From Meridianimarinicoccus roseus (GTDB lineage: Bacteria; Pseudomonadota; Alphaproteobacteria; Rhodobacterales; Rhodobacteraceae): a stretch of DNA of 64,000 bases. A program made the translations under genes and the position numbers. This document shows, piece after piece, positions 34,341-45,009 of this stretch. Position 1 is the first letter of the stretch; each line of letters starts with the position of its first letter. The stretch is from assembly GCF_003172915.1 (NCBI RefSeq), contig NZ_QGKU01000030.1:1-64000 (forward strand), read 5' to 3'. The notes under the pieces are model-generated. The model was not told where the DNA came from, did no database searches, and worked only from the letters and a program-made list of their open reading frames with translations.

Positions 34341-36740
34341 TCAGAAGGTGAAGGTCGCGCGCAGGGCGGCACCGGTGTCGCGCGCTCCCTGCACGTGGTC
34401 GGCATCGAACCGGGTGAATCCCGCGATATCGAGCCTGCGGCCCGCGCGCGAGAACAGCGAATAGACCGCCTGGAGCGACTTTTCCCGCGCCTGCGGGGCA
34501 AGGTCGGCCGAGATCTCGTTGTAGAGAACCGCCCCCTCCGGCGTGCGCCGCTGCGGAACCGACACGGTCGCATTGCCGGACCGCGTGGCGTGGGGAAGGG
34601 CCGCGATCAGGGTGAGGCGGTCGTTGGATGAAAAGACACCCCCGATCGACAGCGCGGCGGAGGCGGCGTCGCTGGTCTGGTCCCCGAAGCGGGTCAGCCC
34701 GCCGCTGTCGATGGAGGTTTGCGCAACGCTGTAGCCCGCGCTGAGGCTGACCCGGTCGCTGGCTTGCCAAGCCAGATCGACCCCGGTGAAAACGGTCTGC
34801 GCCGACACGTCGCTGGCGAAGCCCGAATAGACCGCCCCGGCGGCGGCGCCGGTTTCGTCGGTCTGCCCGAGCCGCAGCGACATCTCGAACGGGCCGCGCC
34901 GGTGCTGCGCCGAGACAAGGAAGGTCTGCGTCTCGCCCTCGCCGTAATATCCGTCGCCTTCGTGGAAGGCGGTTTCCAGCCAGGTGTCGTTTCCGGCCGC
35001 GAAGGCCATGCGGAAGGTGTTTCCGTCTCCGCTGAACGGAACCGGGTTCACGTCCGACAGGTCGGACCCCAGAAGGCCCGACGACACAAGAGCCGCGTGC
35101 TGTCCGCGCAGGCCGCTGACCGGCCCGGCTTCGCTGGAAAAGCCGAAGCGCAGGGTATCGGAGGCATCGAAGCTGACGTCCATCTGCGAGAAGGTGATGT
35201 CTTCGCGCTGGTGATCACTGGTGCGGACCCAATCGCGGTACTGGTCGTCCGTGGTCGAGATGCCGACGATGCGCAGGCCGAGTTCAGGGCTGACAACGTC
35301 CATGCGCGGCGCAACGGTCAGGTCGATGAAATCATCGAGTGCCTGCCGCGTGAGCTGCCCCGGGCTGACCCCGCGGCTGCCAGCGTCATAAGCGAATGGA
35401 AAGCCCATGCTGTCGAGAACCATGATCCGGCCGGTAGCGGCGGCCAGAGCTGCGCCCGCGCCGCCGGGTCCAGAGGTCGCCTGCAGTGCGGATAGCGGCA
35501 CCGCCGCGCCGGTCACTGTCGCGCCGGTGGGCACCGACAGCATGCCGACTGGCGCCATCAGCCGTTCGATGTTCAGCCGTCCGAAGCCGAATACCTGACG
35601 CGGCCCGATGGGGTCGGCGGTTCGGAGGATGCGGTCCACGATGTCGCGCGGCGCGACACCCGGAAAGGCCGCCTGCGCCAGCGCGGCGGCACCCGCCACA
35701 TGCGGAGCGGCCATGGAGGTGCCGCTTTTTCGGCCATAGTTCGTCCCTTCAACTATGGCGGGAACCGTGGACAGGATGCCTTCGCCCGGCGCCGAGATGC
35801 AGTGGAAGAGCGCGCCGCAAGTGTTTGAGAAACTGGCAAGGCGCGTGCCGCTTGGATCGAGGGCCGCAACCCCGATGGCCAGCCCTCCGAGCCGGTCCGT
35901 ATAGATGCCGGGCGCGGCGGACGGACCGACGCGGCTGTCGTTGCCTAGCGCCGAAACCATGATCGTTCCGGCCCGCGCTGCGGCGGACATCGCCTCGAAA
36001 ACCTGACCGCGCGGGTCCGGCACCCCAAGGCTCATGTTCATCACGTCGGACCGCGCGCCGGGGTTCGATGTGAGCGTCTGGAACTGCAACCGCCCGAACG
36101 CGTCGCGGAACAGAAGCGGGTTTCCGACCACGTCGAACCGCTGGATCGTCGTGCCGATGCCCGCGGCCGACAGAATTCCGGTCGCAAGGTCGGACCCGAT
36201 CGACACGAACCGGGCTTCCACTCCGCCGATGACATCGACACTGCGCATCACCTTCAAGCTGACGGGTTGTGCGTTGTAGGCCACGCCGTGCACACCCGCG
36301 CCATCGCGTCGGGCGGTGGCAGTGCCTGCGACATGGGTGCCGTGTCCGTTCAGGTCGCGTCGGTCATCATAGCCGAAGGCGTATATCTCTGCGTTGGCGA
36401 ACTCTGGATGCGTCGCGTCCACGCCGCTGTCGAGGATCGCCACGCGCCGACCCTGTCCACCTGGTGCACCCTGTTGGCGAATGGCGTAGCCTTCGGCGGC
36501 GCTGATCAGCGCGAGCCCGTTGGAATTGGCGTATTCCCGTGACAGCCACGCCACGGGTGCGCTGCCGAGCATCGGTTCGGGCAGAAGCGCGGGTCGCGTC
36601 GGCCCTAGAACCAGGCCGCCGCCGCCAGCACCGCCCATCGGTTCAGGATCGGAGCCGCCACCGAAGATTGCGCAACCTGACAGAAGCGGGGCGAGGCAGA
36701 CAAACGCACCGCGGAAAGTCAACGAAAAGGAATTGTGCAT
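34341..36740 (-). CDS. Subtilisin-like (S8) lipoprotein with beta-barrel-like C-terminal domain
   Basis: A 799-aa predicted surface protease. The signal peptide ends with a lipobox (LLSGC, Cys23), followed by a Gly-rich tether. The S8 catalytic triad is intact: Asp104 in VAILDSGVD, His133 in NGHGTHVAGT, Ser342 in GTSMAAPHVAG; the oxyanion Asn is in SALGNDSRVG. The last ~280 residues show alternating polar/hydrophobic strands and end in ATFTF with a terminal Phe, as in outer-membrane barrels. The layout recalls lipidated subtilisin autotransporters such as SphB1. No good ribosome site is seen at the chosen ATG. Targets unknown. Confidence 0.82.
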   Translation of the reverse strand: MHNSFSLTFRGAFVCLAPLLSGCAIFGGGSDPEPMGGAGGGGLVLGPTRPALLPEPMLGSAPVAWLSREYANSNGLALISAAEGYAIRQQGAPGGQGRRVAILDSGVDATHPEFANAEIYAFGYDDRRDLNGHGTHVAGTATARRDGAGVHGVAYNAQPVSLKVMRSVDVIGGVEARFVSIGSDLATGILSAAGIGTTIQRFDVVGNPLLFRDAFGRLQFQTLTSNPGARSDVMNMSLGVPDPRGQVFEAMSAAARAGTIMVSALGNDSRVGPSAAPGIYTDRLGGLAIGVAALDPSGTRLASFSNTCGALFHCISAPGEGILSTVPAIVEGTNYGRKSGTSMAAPHVAGAAALAQAAFPGVAPRDIVDRILRTADPIGPRQVFGFGRLNIERLMAPVGMLSVPTGATVTGAAVPLSALQATSGPGGAGAALAAATGRIMVLDSMGFPFAYDAGSRGVSPGQLTRQALDDFIDLTVAPRMDVVSPELGLRIVGISTTDDQYRDWVRTSDHQREDITFSQMDVSFDASDTLRFGFSSEAGPVSGLRGQHAALVSSGLLGSDLSDVNPVPFSGDGNTFRMAFAAGNDTWLETAFHEGDGYYGEGETQTFLVSAQHRRGPFEMSLRLGQTDETGAAAGAVYSGFASDVSAQTVFTGVDLAWQASDRVSLSAGYSVAQTSIDSGGLTRFGDQTSDAASAALSIGGVFSSNDRLTLIAALPHATRSGNATVSVPQRRTPEGAVLYNEISADLAPQAREKSLQAVYSLFSRAGRRLDIAGFTRFDADHVQGARDTGAALRATFTF

Positions 36741-36927
36741 GCTACGGGCATCCCAATGAGAATGATGAGAAAATCGGTTTCTTTTGGTCCTGCCCGTTTG
36801 GTTAACGTAGCGGGAAAAAACCCATCTGTAAACGCAGGCACAAACACTGTGGGCGGCGTCACCGCCACCTTGCGCATTGCGCGGTTCTGCACGACCCTTG
36901 CGGCAACGCAGAAAAAGGGGACCGCGC

Positions 36928-38616
36928 ATGGAACTGGAACGCCGCATCGCGCAGGGGCGCGGGGACGAGATCGCCGATCTGGTGCTTAAAGGGGGCGAGG
37001 TTCTGTGTCTTGTCACCGGCGCGCGAATCGGCGGCGACGTGGCGATCTGCGGCGACACGATCGTCGGGATCGGCGCGGAGTATGACGGGGCACGGGAGAT
37101 TGACGTGACCGGCGCGGTGCTGGTGCCGGGATTCATCGATACGCATCTGCACATCGAAAGCAGTTGCATCACCCCGTTCGAGTTCGACCGCTGCGTCGCG
37201 CCGCGCGGGGTCACCACGGCGATTTGCGATCCACACGAGATCGCCAATGTGGCGGGGCTGGATGGCATCCGTTATTTTCTTGAGGCGAGCGCACACACTT
37301 TGATGGACATCCGGGTGAACCTGTCGTCCTGCGTGCCTTCGACCCATATGGAGACTGCGGGAGCGACCCTCGATGTGGACGCTCTGGTGCCGCTGATGGA
37401 CCATCCCCGCGTCATCGGGCTGGCCGAGTTCATGAACTATCCCGGCGTGATCCACCGCGACCCCGGCTGCATGGCCAAGCTTTCGGCCTTCGCCGGGCGG
37501 CATATCGACGGGCACGCGCCACTTCTCACCGGGCGCGACCTGAACGCCTATTGTGCAGCGGGCATCAGGACGGAACACGAGGCGACCAGCGCCGAGGAGG
37601 CCCGCGAGAAACTGCAGAAGGGGTTGCGCATCCTGATCCGGGAAGGATCGGTCAGCAAGGACATGGCCGCGCTCGCGCCGCTGCTGACGCCACTGACTGC
37701 GCCCTACATGTGCCTGTGCACGGATGACCGCAACCCGCTGGATATTGGCGAGCACGGGCATCTCGACCACATGATCCGCAGCCTGATCGCGGCGGGCTGC
37801 GATCCTCTGGCGGTGTATCGCGCGGCGTCGCTGTCAGGGGCGGAGGCGTTCGGGCTGAAAGACCGGGGGCAGATCGCGCCGGGCAAGCGCGCAGACATCG
37901 TCGTGCTGGACGACCTTGCCGCGTGCCGGGCGCGGCTGGTTCTGTGCGGCGGCGTGCCCGCCGATGCCGAAGGGTTCGCGGCGCGGGCAAGCGTCGCGCC
38001 GGTGGCGCGCGGCAGTGTGAAGGCCCCGCGCGTAGACCCTGCCGTCTTCCGTCATTCATCTGACGGAGACGAGGTGTCGGTGATCGGCATCTGGCCCGGC
38101 AAGATTCTGACCGAGCATCGCCGCGCCGCCGTTGCCGCCGTGGAGGGCGACCGACCGCCGGATCCGGGCCCCGATCTTGCGCGCGTCGCGGTGATCGAAC
38201 GGCACGGACGCAACGGCAACATCGCAACCGGCTTCGTGCAAGGGTTCGGCATCACTCGGGGGGCCATCGCGTCCACCGTGTGCCACGATCATCACAACAT
38301 CGCCGTGGTCGGGGCGGACTACGCCGACATGGCGCTGGCGGCGAACCGGCTGGGCGAGATCGAGGGCGGCTTCGTCGTGGTCTCGGGTGGGCGCGTGCTG
38401 GCCGAACTGGCGCTGCCGGTCGCGGGCCTGATGAGCCTCGCCCCGTTCGAGGAAGTCCGCGCGGCCCTGACCGACCTGCGCGCCGCCGCGCGCGGGCTTG
38501 GCGTGACGCTGGAAGAGCCGTTCCTGCAACTGGCCTTCCTGTGCCTGCCGGTGATCCCGCACCTGAAGATCACCGATCACGGCATGGTCGATGTGGACCG
38601 CTTCGAGGTGATCTGA
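36928..38616 (+). CDS. ade: Adenine deaminase
   Basis: A 562-aa amidohydrolase converting adenine to hypoxanthine for purine salvage. The metal-binding motif [12 protein letters not shown] and [10 protein letters not shown], plus the C-terminal VCHDHHN, are those of the AdeC family. Length matches (550-600). I use the ATG at 36928, which has AGGGGA upstream, instead of an earlier in-frame codon. It converges on the antiporter gene 4 bp away. Confidence 0.93.
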   Translation: MELERRIAQGRGDEIADLVLKGGEVLCLVTGARIGGDVAICGDTIVGIGAEYDGAREIDVTGAVLVPGFIDTHLHIESSCITPFEFDRCVAPRGVTTAICDPHEIANVAGLDGIRYFLEASAHTLMDIRVNLSSCVPSTHMETAGATLDVDALVPLMDHPRVIGLAEFMNYPGVIHRDPGCMAKLSAFAGRHIDGHAPLLTGRDLNAYCAAGIRTEHEATSAEEAREKLQKGLRILIREGSVSKDMAALAPLLTPLTAPYMCLCTDDRNPLDIGEHGHLDHMIRSLIAAGCDPLAVYRAASLSGAEAFGLKDRGQIAPGKRADIVVLDDLAACRARLVLCGGVPADAEGFAARASVAPVARGSVKAPRVDPAVFRHSSDGDEVSVIGIWPGKILTEHRRAAVAAVEGDRPPDPGPDLARVAVIERHGRNGNIATGFVQGFGITRGAIASTVCHDHHNIAVVGADYADMALAANRLGEIEGGFVVVSGGRVLAELALPVAGLMSLAPFEEVRAALTDLRAAARGLGVTLEEPFLQLAFLCLPVIPHLKITDHGMVDVDRFEVI

Positions 38617-38620
38617 CCGC

Positions 38621-41242
38621 TCAGGCGGGGCGCTGCGGTCTGGCGTCCCGGTCCGGCGCATCTGACGTCCCTTCCGCGGTCGCTGCGTCCGGAGTTTGGT
38701 CCGGTTCAAGTGTCGCGGCACCGCGCGGGGCGGTGTTCCAGTCCCGTCCGGCGAACACCTCCTCTGGGTCGAAGCCGCGAGCGGCGGCGCTGTCGCGCAC
38801 GGCGCGCTGCAGCACGGGCGAGGTTTTCAGCAGCCGCAGGAAACGCGCCTCGTCGAGGATCAGCAGCGTGCTGGGTGCAATGGCGCGCACCTCGGCCCGG
38901 CGCGGGTGCTTCAGCAGCAGGGCGATCTGGCCGAACATCTCGCCCCGTCCCAGCCGCTTCGGCCCGCCCGGCAGGTCCATTTCGACCGCGCCCGAGGCGA
39001 TGAAGAACACGCTGCGCGCCGGGCTGTCGCGCCGAATGATCCGCTCACCGTCGGCGGTGTAGCGCGTGACCAGCGCTCGGGCGAGCTGCCGTACGGTGCG
39101 GTCGTCGAGGTCGGCGAAAAGCGGCGACTGGCGGACGAGGTCCTGCTTGCGCGGCCGCAAGTCCAGTTTGGGGCGTCCTTCAGCATCGGACCGGCGCCCG
39201 GCGATGTCCTGCATCAGTGTCTGGTACAGTTCCGACCCGATCAGGCCGTCCTCGCGCATGGCGGTGTATTCGCGTTCCTCCAGCCGCAGCGCGGTGCGCC
39301 GAATGAAACGGCGTTCCAGTTCCTCCGCATAACCGGGATATTGCAGGCGCTGACCGTCCAGCGTCTGCTGCAATTCCTCCCCGCGCCGGTCAAGCAGGTC
39401 GTGCAAAAGGTCGGCGACACGGCGTCCGTGAATCCGGCGTATTCGGTTGTCGATGAAGCTGTGCAGGTCGTTCAGGATCAGCCGTTGGGCCAGCAGCATC
39501 TCGAAACGGTCGGCGGTTAGCCGGGCCAGCGGGCGCGACACCCGCAAGCGATTGTGCAGGAACACCGCGCCCCGCAAGCGCGGCCCGCCGCCGGTTCCGG
39601 CGCGCGCCCCGCGCAGGTAGCCCAGCCGCCCGCCGCTGCGCGTTGCCTCGATCAGCCGGTCGGCATTGGACAGGATCCGGTCGGCCAGCCGTACCGACAC
39701 CGCCCGTTCGCGGAAGCGTTCCAGGATCAGGTCGCGTTCCGCCCCGGCCAGCGCGATAAGGCCCAGCGTCACGCGGTCCCGGTCAAGGATCTCCTCGCTT
39801 GCCTCGGCGGCCTCCACCGCGCGGTCGAGCCGCCGGGCGAACTTCTTGGCTTCGGCGCGCACGGTGTCCCGGGTCAGGCGGTACTGTTCGGCGGTGCTGG
39901 CCATGTCCTCGCGGACTTGCTGAAGCGCGACGGCGATCACCTGTTGCGAGAGCGCGGCATCGAGCGGGCCCAGCTTGTCCAGCCCCAGCCGCCCGATCAC
40001 CCACCGCAGCGTCGTGCCTTGCACCATCAACGTGAACAGCGTGAAGCCGGTGGCAAGGATGCCGACAAGGCGCTTCACCTCGATCGGGACGCGGAAGCTT
40101 TCCGTAACCGCGAGCGCCAGCGCCAGCGTGACGGCACCGCGCAGCCCGCCCCAAAGGATCGCCGTGCGATAGGGCCGTTCCACCCGCGGCGAAAGGCGCA
40201 GCCGCGCCAGCAGCGGCAGCAGCCCGAACAGGATCACAGCACGCGCGGCGATCGCCGCCAGCGTCACAACCGCGATCAGCCCCAAATCGGACACGCGCAG
40301 CCCGTCCAGCAGACGCGGGATCAGCAGTGCCGCGAGGATGAAGATCAGCGCGCCGGCCCAGTGCGCCAGCAGGTCCCAGACCTCACGCAGCGCGTTCCAG
40401 CTTTGCGGGGGCAAGCGGCCCGGCCCCAGCAGGTTCAGTGTCAGACCGGCGCCAAGCACAGCGATCACGCCCGACACGCCCGCCAGTTGTTCGGCCACGA
40501 TATAGGTAATGTAGGGCAGCGCGACCGAGACCGAGATCAGCGCCAGTTCGAACCGCGCGACCAGCACCATCACTCCGACCGCTATGCGTCCGATGGCGAT
40601 ACCGGTCAGCGCGCCGCCCAGCATCAGCACGGGAAAGCCCAGGATCGCGGCTCCCATGTCGGGGTCGGGGACGCCGGACATGACGTAGCCCATGAACAGC
40701 CCGAACAGCGCGATTGCGGCTGCGTCGTTCATCAGGCTTTCGCCCTCGATTATGCGGCTCAAGCGCTTGGGCGCTGCGATCGACCGGAAGATGCTGACGA
40801 CGGCGGACGGGTCGGTGGTGGATACGATGGCCCCCACCAGGAGGCAGGCGGCCAGCGGCAGCGCGCTGGCATAGAACAGCGCGTAGCCGACCGCGAATGT
40901 CGCCGCCACCACTGCCACGACCGCCAGCACGAGGATCGGCACCCAGTCGTCCAGCATCCGGCGCAGGTTCATCCCGAGCGTGACCTGGAACAGCAGCGTG
41001 GGCAGAAACACATAGAGAAAGACGTTGGACCTGATCGGCAGGTTCAGGATCGCCAGCGCGACCGGGTTCAGCGCGTCCGTCAGTTCCGTGCTCCAGAAGA
41101 ACGCCGCGCCGGAGCCGATCAAGATGCCAACCGCGGCCAGGATTACGCTGAACGGAAGCCGCAGGCGTGCGGCCAGCGGTTCTGCCAGGCCGATCACAAG
41201 GAACAGCCCGGCGACGATGGAGGTTATGACGACGATGTCCAT
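38621..41242 (-). CDS. CPA1-type Na+/H+ antiporter with C-terminal cNMP-binding domain
   Basis: An 873-aa inner-membrane antiporter. The N-terminal ~410 residues form 12-13 helices; the ion-site region includes NDAAAIALFGL, the ND motif of CPA1/NhaP-type exchangers. A long cytosolic Arg/Glu-rich helical region leads to a cyclic-nucleotide-binding fold at about residues 705-825 with the RGEMFGQIALL phosphate-cassette-like segment. The cassette lacks the usual R-S/T-A end (here LLKHPRRAEV, with RRAEV), so cNMP binding is likely but not certain. The start ATG at 41242 has a weak ribosome site. Expected role: pH or sodium homeostasis gated by a nucleotide. Confidence 0.85.
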   Translation of the reverse strand: MDIVVITSIVAGLFLVIGLAEPLAARLRLPFSVILAAVGILIGSGAAFFWSTELTDALNPVALAILNLPIRSNVFLYVFLPTLLFQVTLGMNLRRMLDDWVPILVLAVVAVVAATFAVGYALFYASALPLAACLLVGAIVSTTDPSAVVSIFRSIAAPKRLSRIIEGESLMNDAAAIALFGLFMGYVMSGVPDPDMGAAILGFPVLMLGGALTGIAIGRIAVGVMVLVARFELALISVSVALPYITYIVAEQLAGVSGVIAVLGAGLTLNLLGPGRLPPQSWNALREVWDLLAHWAGALIFILAALLIPRLLDGLRVSDLGLIAVVTLAAIAARAVILFGLLPLLARLRLSPRVERPYRTAILWGGLRGAVTLALALAVTESFRVPIEVKRLVGILATGFTLFTLMVQGTTLRWVIGRLGLDKLGPLDAALSQQVIAVALQQVREDMASTAEQYRLTRDTVRAEAKKFARRLDRAVEAAEASEEILDRDRVTLGLIALAGAERDLILERFRERAVSVRLADRILSNADRLIEATRSGGRLGYLRGARAGTGGGPRLRGAVFLHNRLRVSRPLARLTADRFEMLLAQRLILNDLHSFIDNRIRRIHGRRVADLLHDLLDRRGEELQQTLDGQRLQYPGYAEELERRFIRRTALRLEEREYTAMREDGLIGSELYQTLMQDIAGRRSDAEGRPKLDLRPRKQDLVRQSPLFADLDDRTVRQLARALVTRYTADGERIIRRDSPARSVFFIASGAVEMDLPGGPKRLGRGEMFGQIALLLKHPRRAEVRAIAPSTLLILDEARFLRLLKTSPVLQRAVRDSAAARGFDPEEVFAGRDWNTAPRGAATLEPDQTPDAATAEGTSDAPDRDARPQRPA

Positions 41243-41316
41243 GCTGTCAGGTTATCGCCGCCGGGCGCGCTGGCAACTGCGCGATTGCCCGCCCCGTTTG
41301 CGGGGCGGGGCTGGCG

Positions 41317-43341
41317 TCACTCGCGGCCGAGAAGCGCCTTCGCCTTGGCGGCGACCGCTTCTGCCGTGATGCCGAATTCGGCATAAAGCGTTTCGGCGGG
41401 CGCGGAGGCCCCGAAATCGTGCATCCCGACGAATCCCGACTTCTCGCGCTTGCCGCGCTCGCCGAAAAGCCAGCGATCCCATCCGAAGCGGATCGCAGCC
41501 TCGACCGCGACGCGCACCGGGCCCGCTGGCAGCACCCGGCGGCGGTAGCTTTCGGGCTGTTCCTCGAACAGTTCCCAACACGGCATGGACACGACCCGCG
41601 TGCCGATGCCTTCGGCTTGCAGCAGGTCGCGCGCCGCCATGGCGATTGACACTTCCGACCCGGTGGCCATCAGCAGCGCTTCGCGCTTGCCGGTCGCATC
41701 GGCCAGAACATACGCGCCCTGTTCGACAAGGTTCTTCGCCTTGAATTCCGTGCGCAGGGCGGGAAGGTTCTGACGCGACAGCGCGAGCACGGTCGGCGCG
41801 GTCCTCGACTGCACCGCAATTTCCCACGCCTCGGCGGTTTCGGTCGCGTCGGCGGGCCGGATCACCAGGGTGTTCGGCGTGGCCCGCAGCATCGCGAGAT
41901 GCTCTACCGGCTGGTGCGTCGGCCCGTCTTCGCCCAGCCCGATGCTGTCATGGCTCATGACATAGGTTACAGGCTGCTTCATCAGGGCGGACAGGCGCAT
42001 TGCCCCGCGTGCATAATCCGCAAAGCACAGGAAGGTGCCGCCATAGGGCCGGATGCCGCCATGCAGCATCATGCCGTTCATCGCCGCTGCCATGCCGTGC
42101 TCGCGGATGCCGTAGTGCAGGTAGCGCCCGTCGCGGTTGCCCGGCAGGTGCACGCCCTGATCGCCCGTCTTGGTATTGTTCGATCCGGTCAGGTCCGCAG
42201 ATCCGCCCACATGTTCTGGCATGATCGCGTTGATGACTTCCAGCGTGTTCTCCGAAGCCTTACGCGTTGCGATCTTCGGCTGCGTCTCGACCAGTTGTCG
42301 CTTCAGCGCCTTGATTGCGGCGGACAGCTTGGCCGGTGCCTCGCCCGCCATGACGCGGGTGAATTCCTTCTGCTTCGCGCCGGACAGCGACGCGAGGCGC
42401 TTTTCCCACGCGGCCCGCTCCGCCGCGCCGCGCGCGCCGATCTCTTCCCAAAGGGTCTTGATCTCGGGCGGGACATGGTAGGCGGGCCAGTCCACGCCGT
42501 ATGCCGCCTTGGTGTCGGCCACGACCTTGGGATCGGTCAGCGCGCCATGCCCCTTGGAGGTGTCCTGCGCGGCGGAACCGATGGCGATGTGGGTCTTGCA
42601 GGCCACCAGCGACGGCTTGGAGGTTTTCTTTGCAGCGCTGATCGCGTCGTCGATATCGGCCGGATTGTGGCCGTCGCACTCATGCACCGACCAGCCCGCG
42701 GCGCGGAACCGCGCGATCTGGTCCGTACGGTCGGCGATGTCCACCTTGCCGTCGATGGTGATGTTGTTGTTGTCCCACAGCACGATCAGCTTGGACAACT
42801 CCTGGCGGCCGGCAAGCCCGATCGCTTCGTGACTCACGCCTTCCATAAGGCAACCGTCGCCAGCGATGCACCAGGTGTAATGATCCACGATCTTCTTACC
42901 GAAGCGGGCACGCAGCATTTCCTCGGCCAGCGCGAATCCGACTGCGTTGGAAATGCCTTGCCCCAGCGGGCCGGTCGTCGTCTCGATCCCGCGGGCATGG
43001 CCGAATTCGGGGTGGCCCGCCGTGCGCGCGCCCCACTGGCGGAACGCCTTGATCTGTTCGATCGGCATGTCGGGCGATCCGGTAAGGTACAGCAGTGCGT
43101 AGACCAGCATGGAGCCGTGGCCTGCCGACAGTATGAAGCGGTCGCGGTCGGCCCATTCCGGCGCGCTTGCGTCGAACTTCATGTGCTTTTCGAACAGGAC
43201 CGTGGCGACATCGGCCATGCCCATCGGCATTCCCGAGTGGCCGGAATTGGCCCCCGCCACCGCATCGAGCGTCAGGGTGCGGATGGCACAGGCTTTCAGC
43301 CAATGGTCGGGATCGCGTTCGCGCAGGGCAGTCAGGGTCAC
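41317..43341 (-). CDS. tkt: Transketolase
   Basis: A 674-aa thiamine-diphosphate enzyme of the pentose phosphate and Calvin-type pathways. The N-terminal [13 protein letters not shown], the ThDP site GDGCLMEG with [14 protein letters not shown], and the pyrimidine-domain [14 protein letters not shown] are diagnostic. I prefer the GTG at 43341, because GGAG lies 7 nt before it; a TTG two codons upstream (43347) is the alternative. It is divergent from the coiled-coil/zapA pair over a 250-bp spacer in which I see no further gene. Confidence 0.95.
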   Translation of the reverse strand: MTLTALRERDPDHWLKACAIRTLTLDAVAGANSGHSGMPMGMADVATVLFEKHMKFDASAPEWADRDRFILSAGHGSMLVYALLYLTGSPDMPIEQIKAFRQWGARTAGHPEFGHARGIETTTGPLGQGISNAVGFALAEEMLRARFGKKIVDHYTWCIAGDGCLMEGVSHEAIGLAGRQELSKLIVLWDNNNITIDGKVDIADRTDQIARFRAAGWSVHECDGHNPADIDDAISAAKKTSKPSLVACKTHIAIGSAAQDTSKGHGALTDPKVVADTKAAYGVDWPAYHVPPEIKTLWEEIGARGAAERAAWEKRLASLSGAKQKEFTRVMAGEAPAKLSAAIKALKRQLVETQPKIATRKASENTLEVINAIMPEHVGGSADLTGSNNTKTGDQGVHLPGNRDGRYLHYGIREHGMAAAMNGMMLHGGIRPYGGTFLCFADYARGAMRLSALMKQPVTYVMSHDSIGLGEDGPTHQPVEHLAMLRATPNTLVIRPADATETAEAWEIAVQSRTAPTVLALSRQNLPALRTEFKAKNLVEQGAYVLADATGKREALLMATGSEVSIAMAARDLLQAEGIGTRVVSMPCWELFEEQPESYRRRVLPAGPVRVAVEAAIRFGWDRWLFGERGKREKSGFVGMHDFGASAPAETLYAEFGITAEAVAAKAKALLGRE

Positions 43342-43591
43342 GGGCAAGCTCCGGTGAAGTGGCGAGGGCGGGCGCTCCGGCCCGGCTGTTAGCGTCTTAG
43401 CAAGTGAGGGCGGAAGTGCAAGTCATGCCCGGCGCGCGTGGGGCTTGTTCCCGTGGGAAATGTTTAGTGAAGTGACACGAACGCGATTCGACCCGTTTGC
43501 GGCATGGCGCTCCCGTTTTTTTGCCCGGACCGGGCGCAACGGGTCGGCTAGGGCGGGCACGGCGAGAACAGGGGCGGCAGGAGTGGACGCG

Positions 43592-44191
43592 ATGGCAGAG
43601 ATTTCGGACCTGGAACAACGGTTGGCGGAAGCGCTGGCGCGGATGCGCAGGGCGCACGCGGCCACGCGACAGGCCTTCAACGCGGCCCAGAACCGCATCG
43701 CCGAACTGGAAGCGGCGCCACCGCCCGCCGCCTCGGAGGTCAGTCAGGATGCTTTGGCACAGGCCGAGGCCGAGATCGCGCGCCTGTCCGCCGCCCTCGA
43801 GGCGGAACGAGAGCAGGGCGCGAGCATTGCACGGCAGGCCGAGGCGGATCGCGCCGCGCTGGCCGAGGCACGATCCGAGATCGAGGCGCTGCGCGCCGCC
43901 GCCCGGCTTGAGAAGATCCAGACCGGAGAAGACGGCGAGGGCGCGTCGGCGCGACTGACCGCGCTGGAGCAGGGGATCGACCAGTTGCGGGCGGTCAATG
44001 CCCAGCTGCGACAGAACAATTCCGCTCTGCGCAAGGCCCACGAGGCCGGGATGGCCGATCCCGATCTTGTCAACGGCGCGCTGCAATTGGAGATCGACGC
44101 GCTGCTGGCGGCACGGGCTGCCGATCGCGCCGAGATCGACAGTATTCTTGCCGCCCTGAAACCGCTTGTGGAGGAAACCGAAGATGCCTGA
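43592..44191 (+). CDS. Coiled-coil protein upstream of zapA
   Basis: A 199-aa soluble protein, almost entirely heptad-rich helix (Ala, Glu, Arg, Leu) from DLEQRLAEALARMRRAH to the end: a long coiled coil with no other domain. It overlaps zapA by 8 bp, so a division-related structural role is plausible but inferred from context only. AGGAG lies 8 nt before the ATG at 43592. The upstream in-frame sequence is not needed and probably untranslated. Confidence 0.75.
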   Translation: MAEISDLEQRLAEALARMRRAHAATRQAFNAAQNRIAELEAAPPPAASEVSQDALAQAEAEIARLSAALEAEREQGASIARQAEADRAALAEARSEIEALRAAARLEKIQTGEDGEGASARLTALEQGIDQLRAVNAQLRQNNSALRKAHEAGMADPDLVNGALQLEIDALLAARAADRAEIDSILAALKPLVEETEDA

Positions 44192-44570
44192 GGTGCACAT
44201 CACCATCGGCGGACGCCAGTTCGAAGTGGCCTGTCAGGAGGGCGAGCAGCCGTTTCTTGAAGCCGCCGCCGCGCTGCTGGACGCCGAGGCGCAGCCTATG
44301 ACGGAACAAATGGGCCGCATCCCCGAAGCGCGTCTGCTGCTGATGTCGGGTCTGTTGCTGGCCGACAAGACCATCGCGATGGAAGATCGGGTCGCCACGC
44401 TGGAAGAGGAGAACGCCGCGCTGAAGGCGCAGTTGTCGGACGCCAGCGCCCGCCCGGCGCAGCGCGTTGAGGTGCCGGTTATCCCGGCCGCGCTGGCCGA
44501 CAGTCTGGCTGAGCTTGCCGCGCGAGCCGAGGCACTGGCCGACGACATGGAACAGCCCGGCGCGGCTTAG
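44184..44570 (+). CDS. zapA: Cell division protein ZapA
   Basis: A 128-aa FtsZ-ring-associated protein. The N-terminal head domain reads VHITIGGRQFEVACQEGEQPFLEAAAALLD, the ZapA signature, and a coiled-coil tail follows. It starts inside the end of the preceding coiled-coil gene (8-bp overlap), with GGAGG 11 nt upstream. A hairpin terminator follows. Confidence 0.88.
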   Translation: MPEVHITIGGRQFEVACQEGEQPFLEAAAALLDAEAQPMTEQMGRIPEARLLLMSGLLLADKTIAMEDRVATLEEENAALKAQLSDASARPAQRVEVPVIPAALADSLAELAARAEALADDMEQPGAA

Positions 44571-44591
44571 CGGCGGCCGGGCAGGGCATGC

Positions 44592-44623
44592 GCCCGGCGA
44601 AGGGCCGGGCTGCCTTGCTTCTT
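44592..44623 (+). terminator. Probable terminator after zapA
   Basis: GCCCGGC (44592-44598) pairs with GCCGGGC (44604-44610) around a 5-nt loop, followed by TGCCTTGCTTCTTT. The T-tract is interrupted, so strength is uncertain. Confidence 0.5.
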
Positions 44624-44649
44624 TGGAGGTTTTGATCTGCTCTTGAGGA

Positions 44650-45009
44650 TCAGGCGTTCGCTTCGCGGATCTTTTCAGCCGCTGCCTTGTCGAAGTTCAC
44701 GCCTTTGGTCGAGAACAGTTCGTCCAGTTCGCCCGACAGGGTCATTTCCGTGATGATGTCGCAGCCGCCGACAAATTCGCCCTTCACGTAAAGCTGTGGA
44801 ATGGTCGGCCAGTCCGAAAAAGTCTTGATGCCTTGGCGCAGGGCCTCGTCCTCAAGGACGTTCACATCGGCATAGTCCACGCCCATGTAATTCAGCACTC
44901 CGGCCACTCGGCTTGAGAAGCCGCATTGCGGCATTGCCTTGGTGCCCTTCATGAACAGCACCACGTCGTGGTCGGTTACGGTCTGCTTGATCTGGTCTTC
45001 GGCGGTCAT
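44650..45009 (-). CDS. grxD: Monothiol CGFS glutaredoxin (Grx4 type)
   Basis: A 119-aa glutaredoxin that carries a glutathione-ligated [2Fe-2S] cluster, usually with BolA. The active site is CGFS with Cys29, and the glutathione-binding elements WPTIPQLY and GGCDI are present. It is third in the minus-strand unit bolA, small membrane protein, grxD, and overlaps the second gene by 4 bp. The co-occurrence with bolA supports an Fe-S trafficking or iron-sensing role. Confidence 0.94.
   Translation of the reverse strand: MTAEDQIKQTVTDHDVVLFMKGTKAMPQCGFSSRVAGVLNYMGVDYADVNVLEDEALRQGIKTFSDWPTIPQLYVKGEFVGGCDIITEMTLSGELDELFSTKGVNFDKAAAEKIREANA

Noticed and set aside
39554-41386. Plus-strand open frame of 610 codons antisense to the antiporter
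   Set aside because: Gln/Asp/Arg-rich shadow; no ribosome site or domain.
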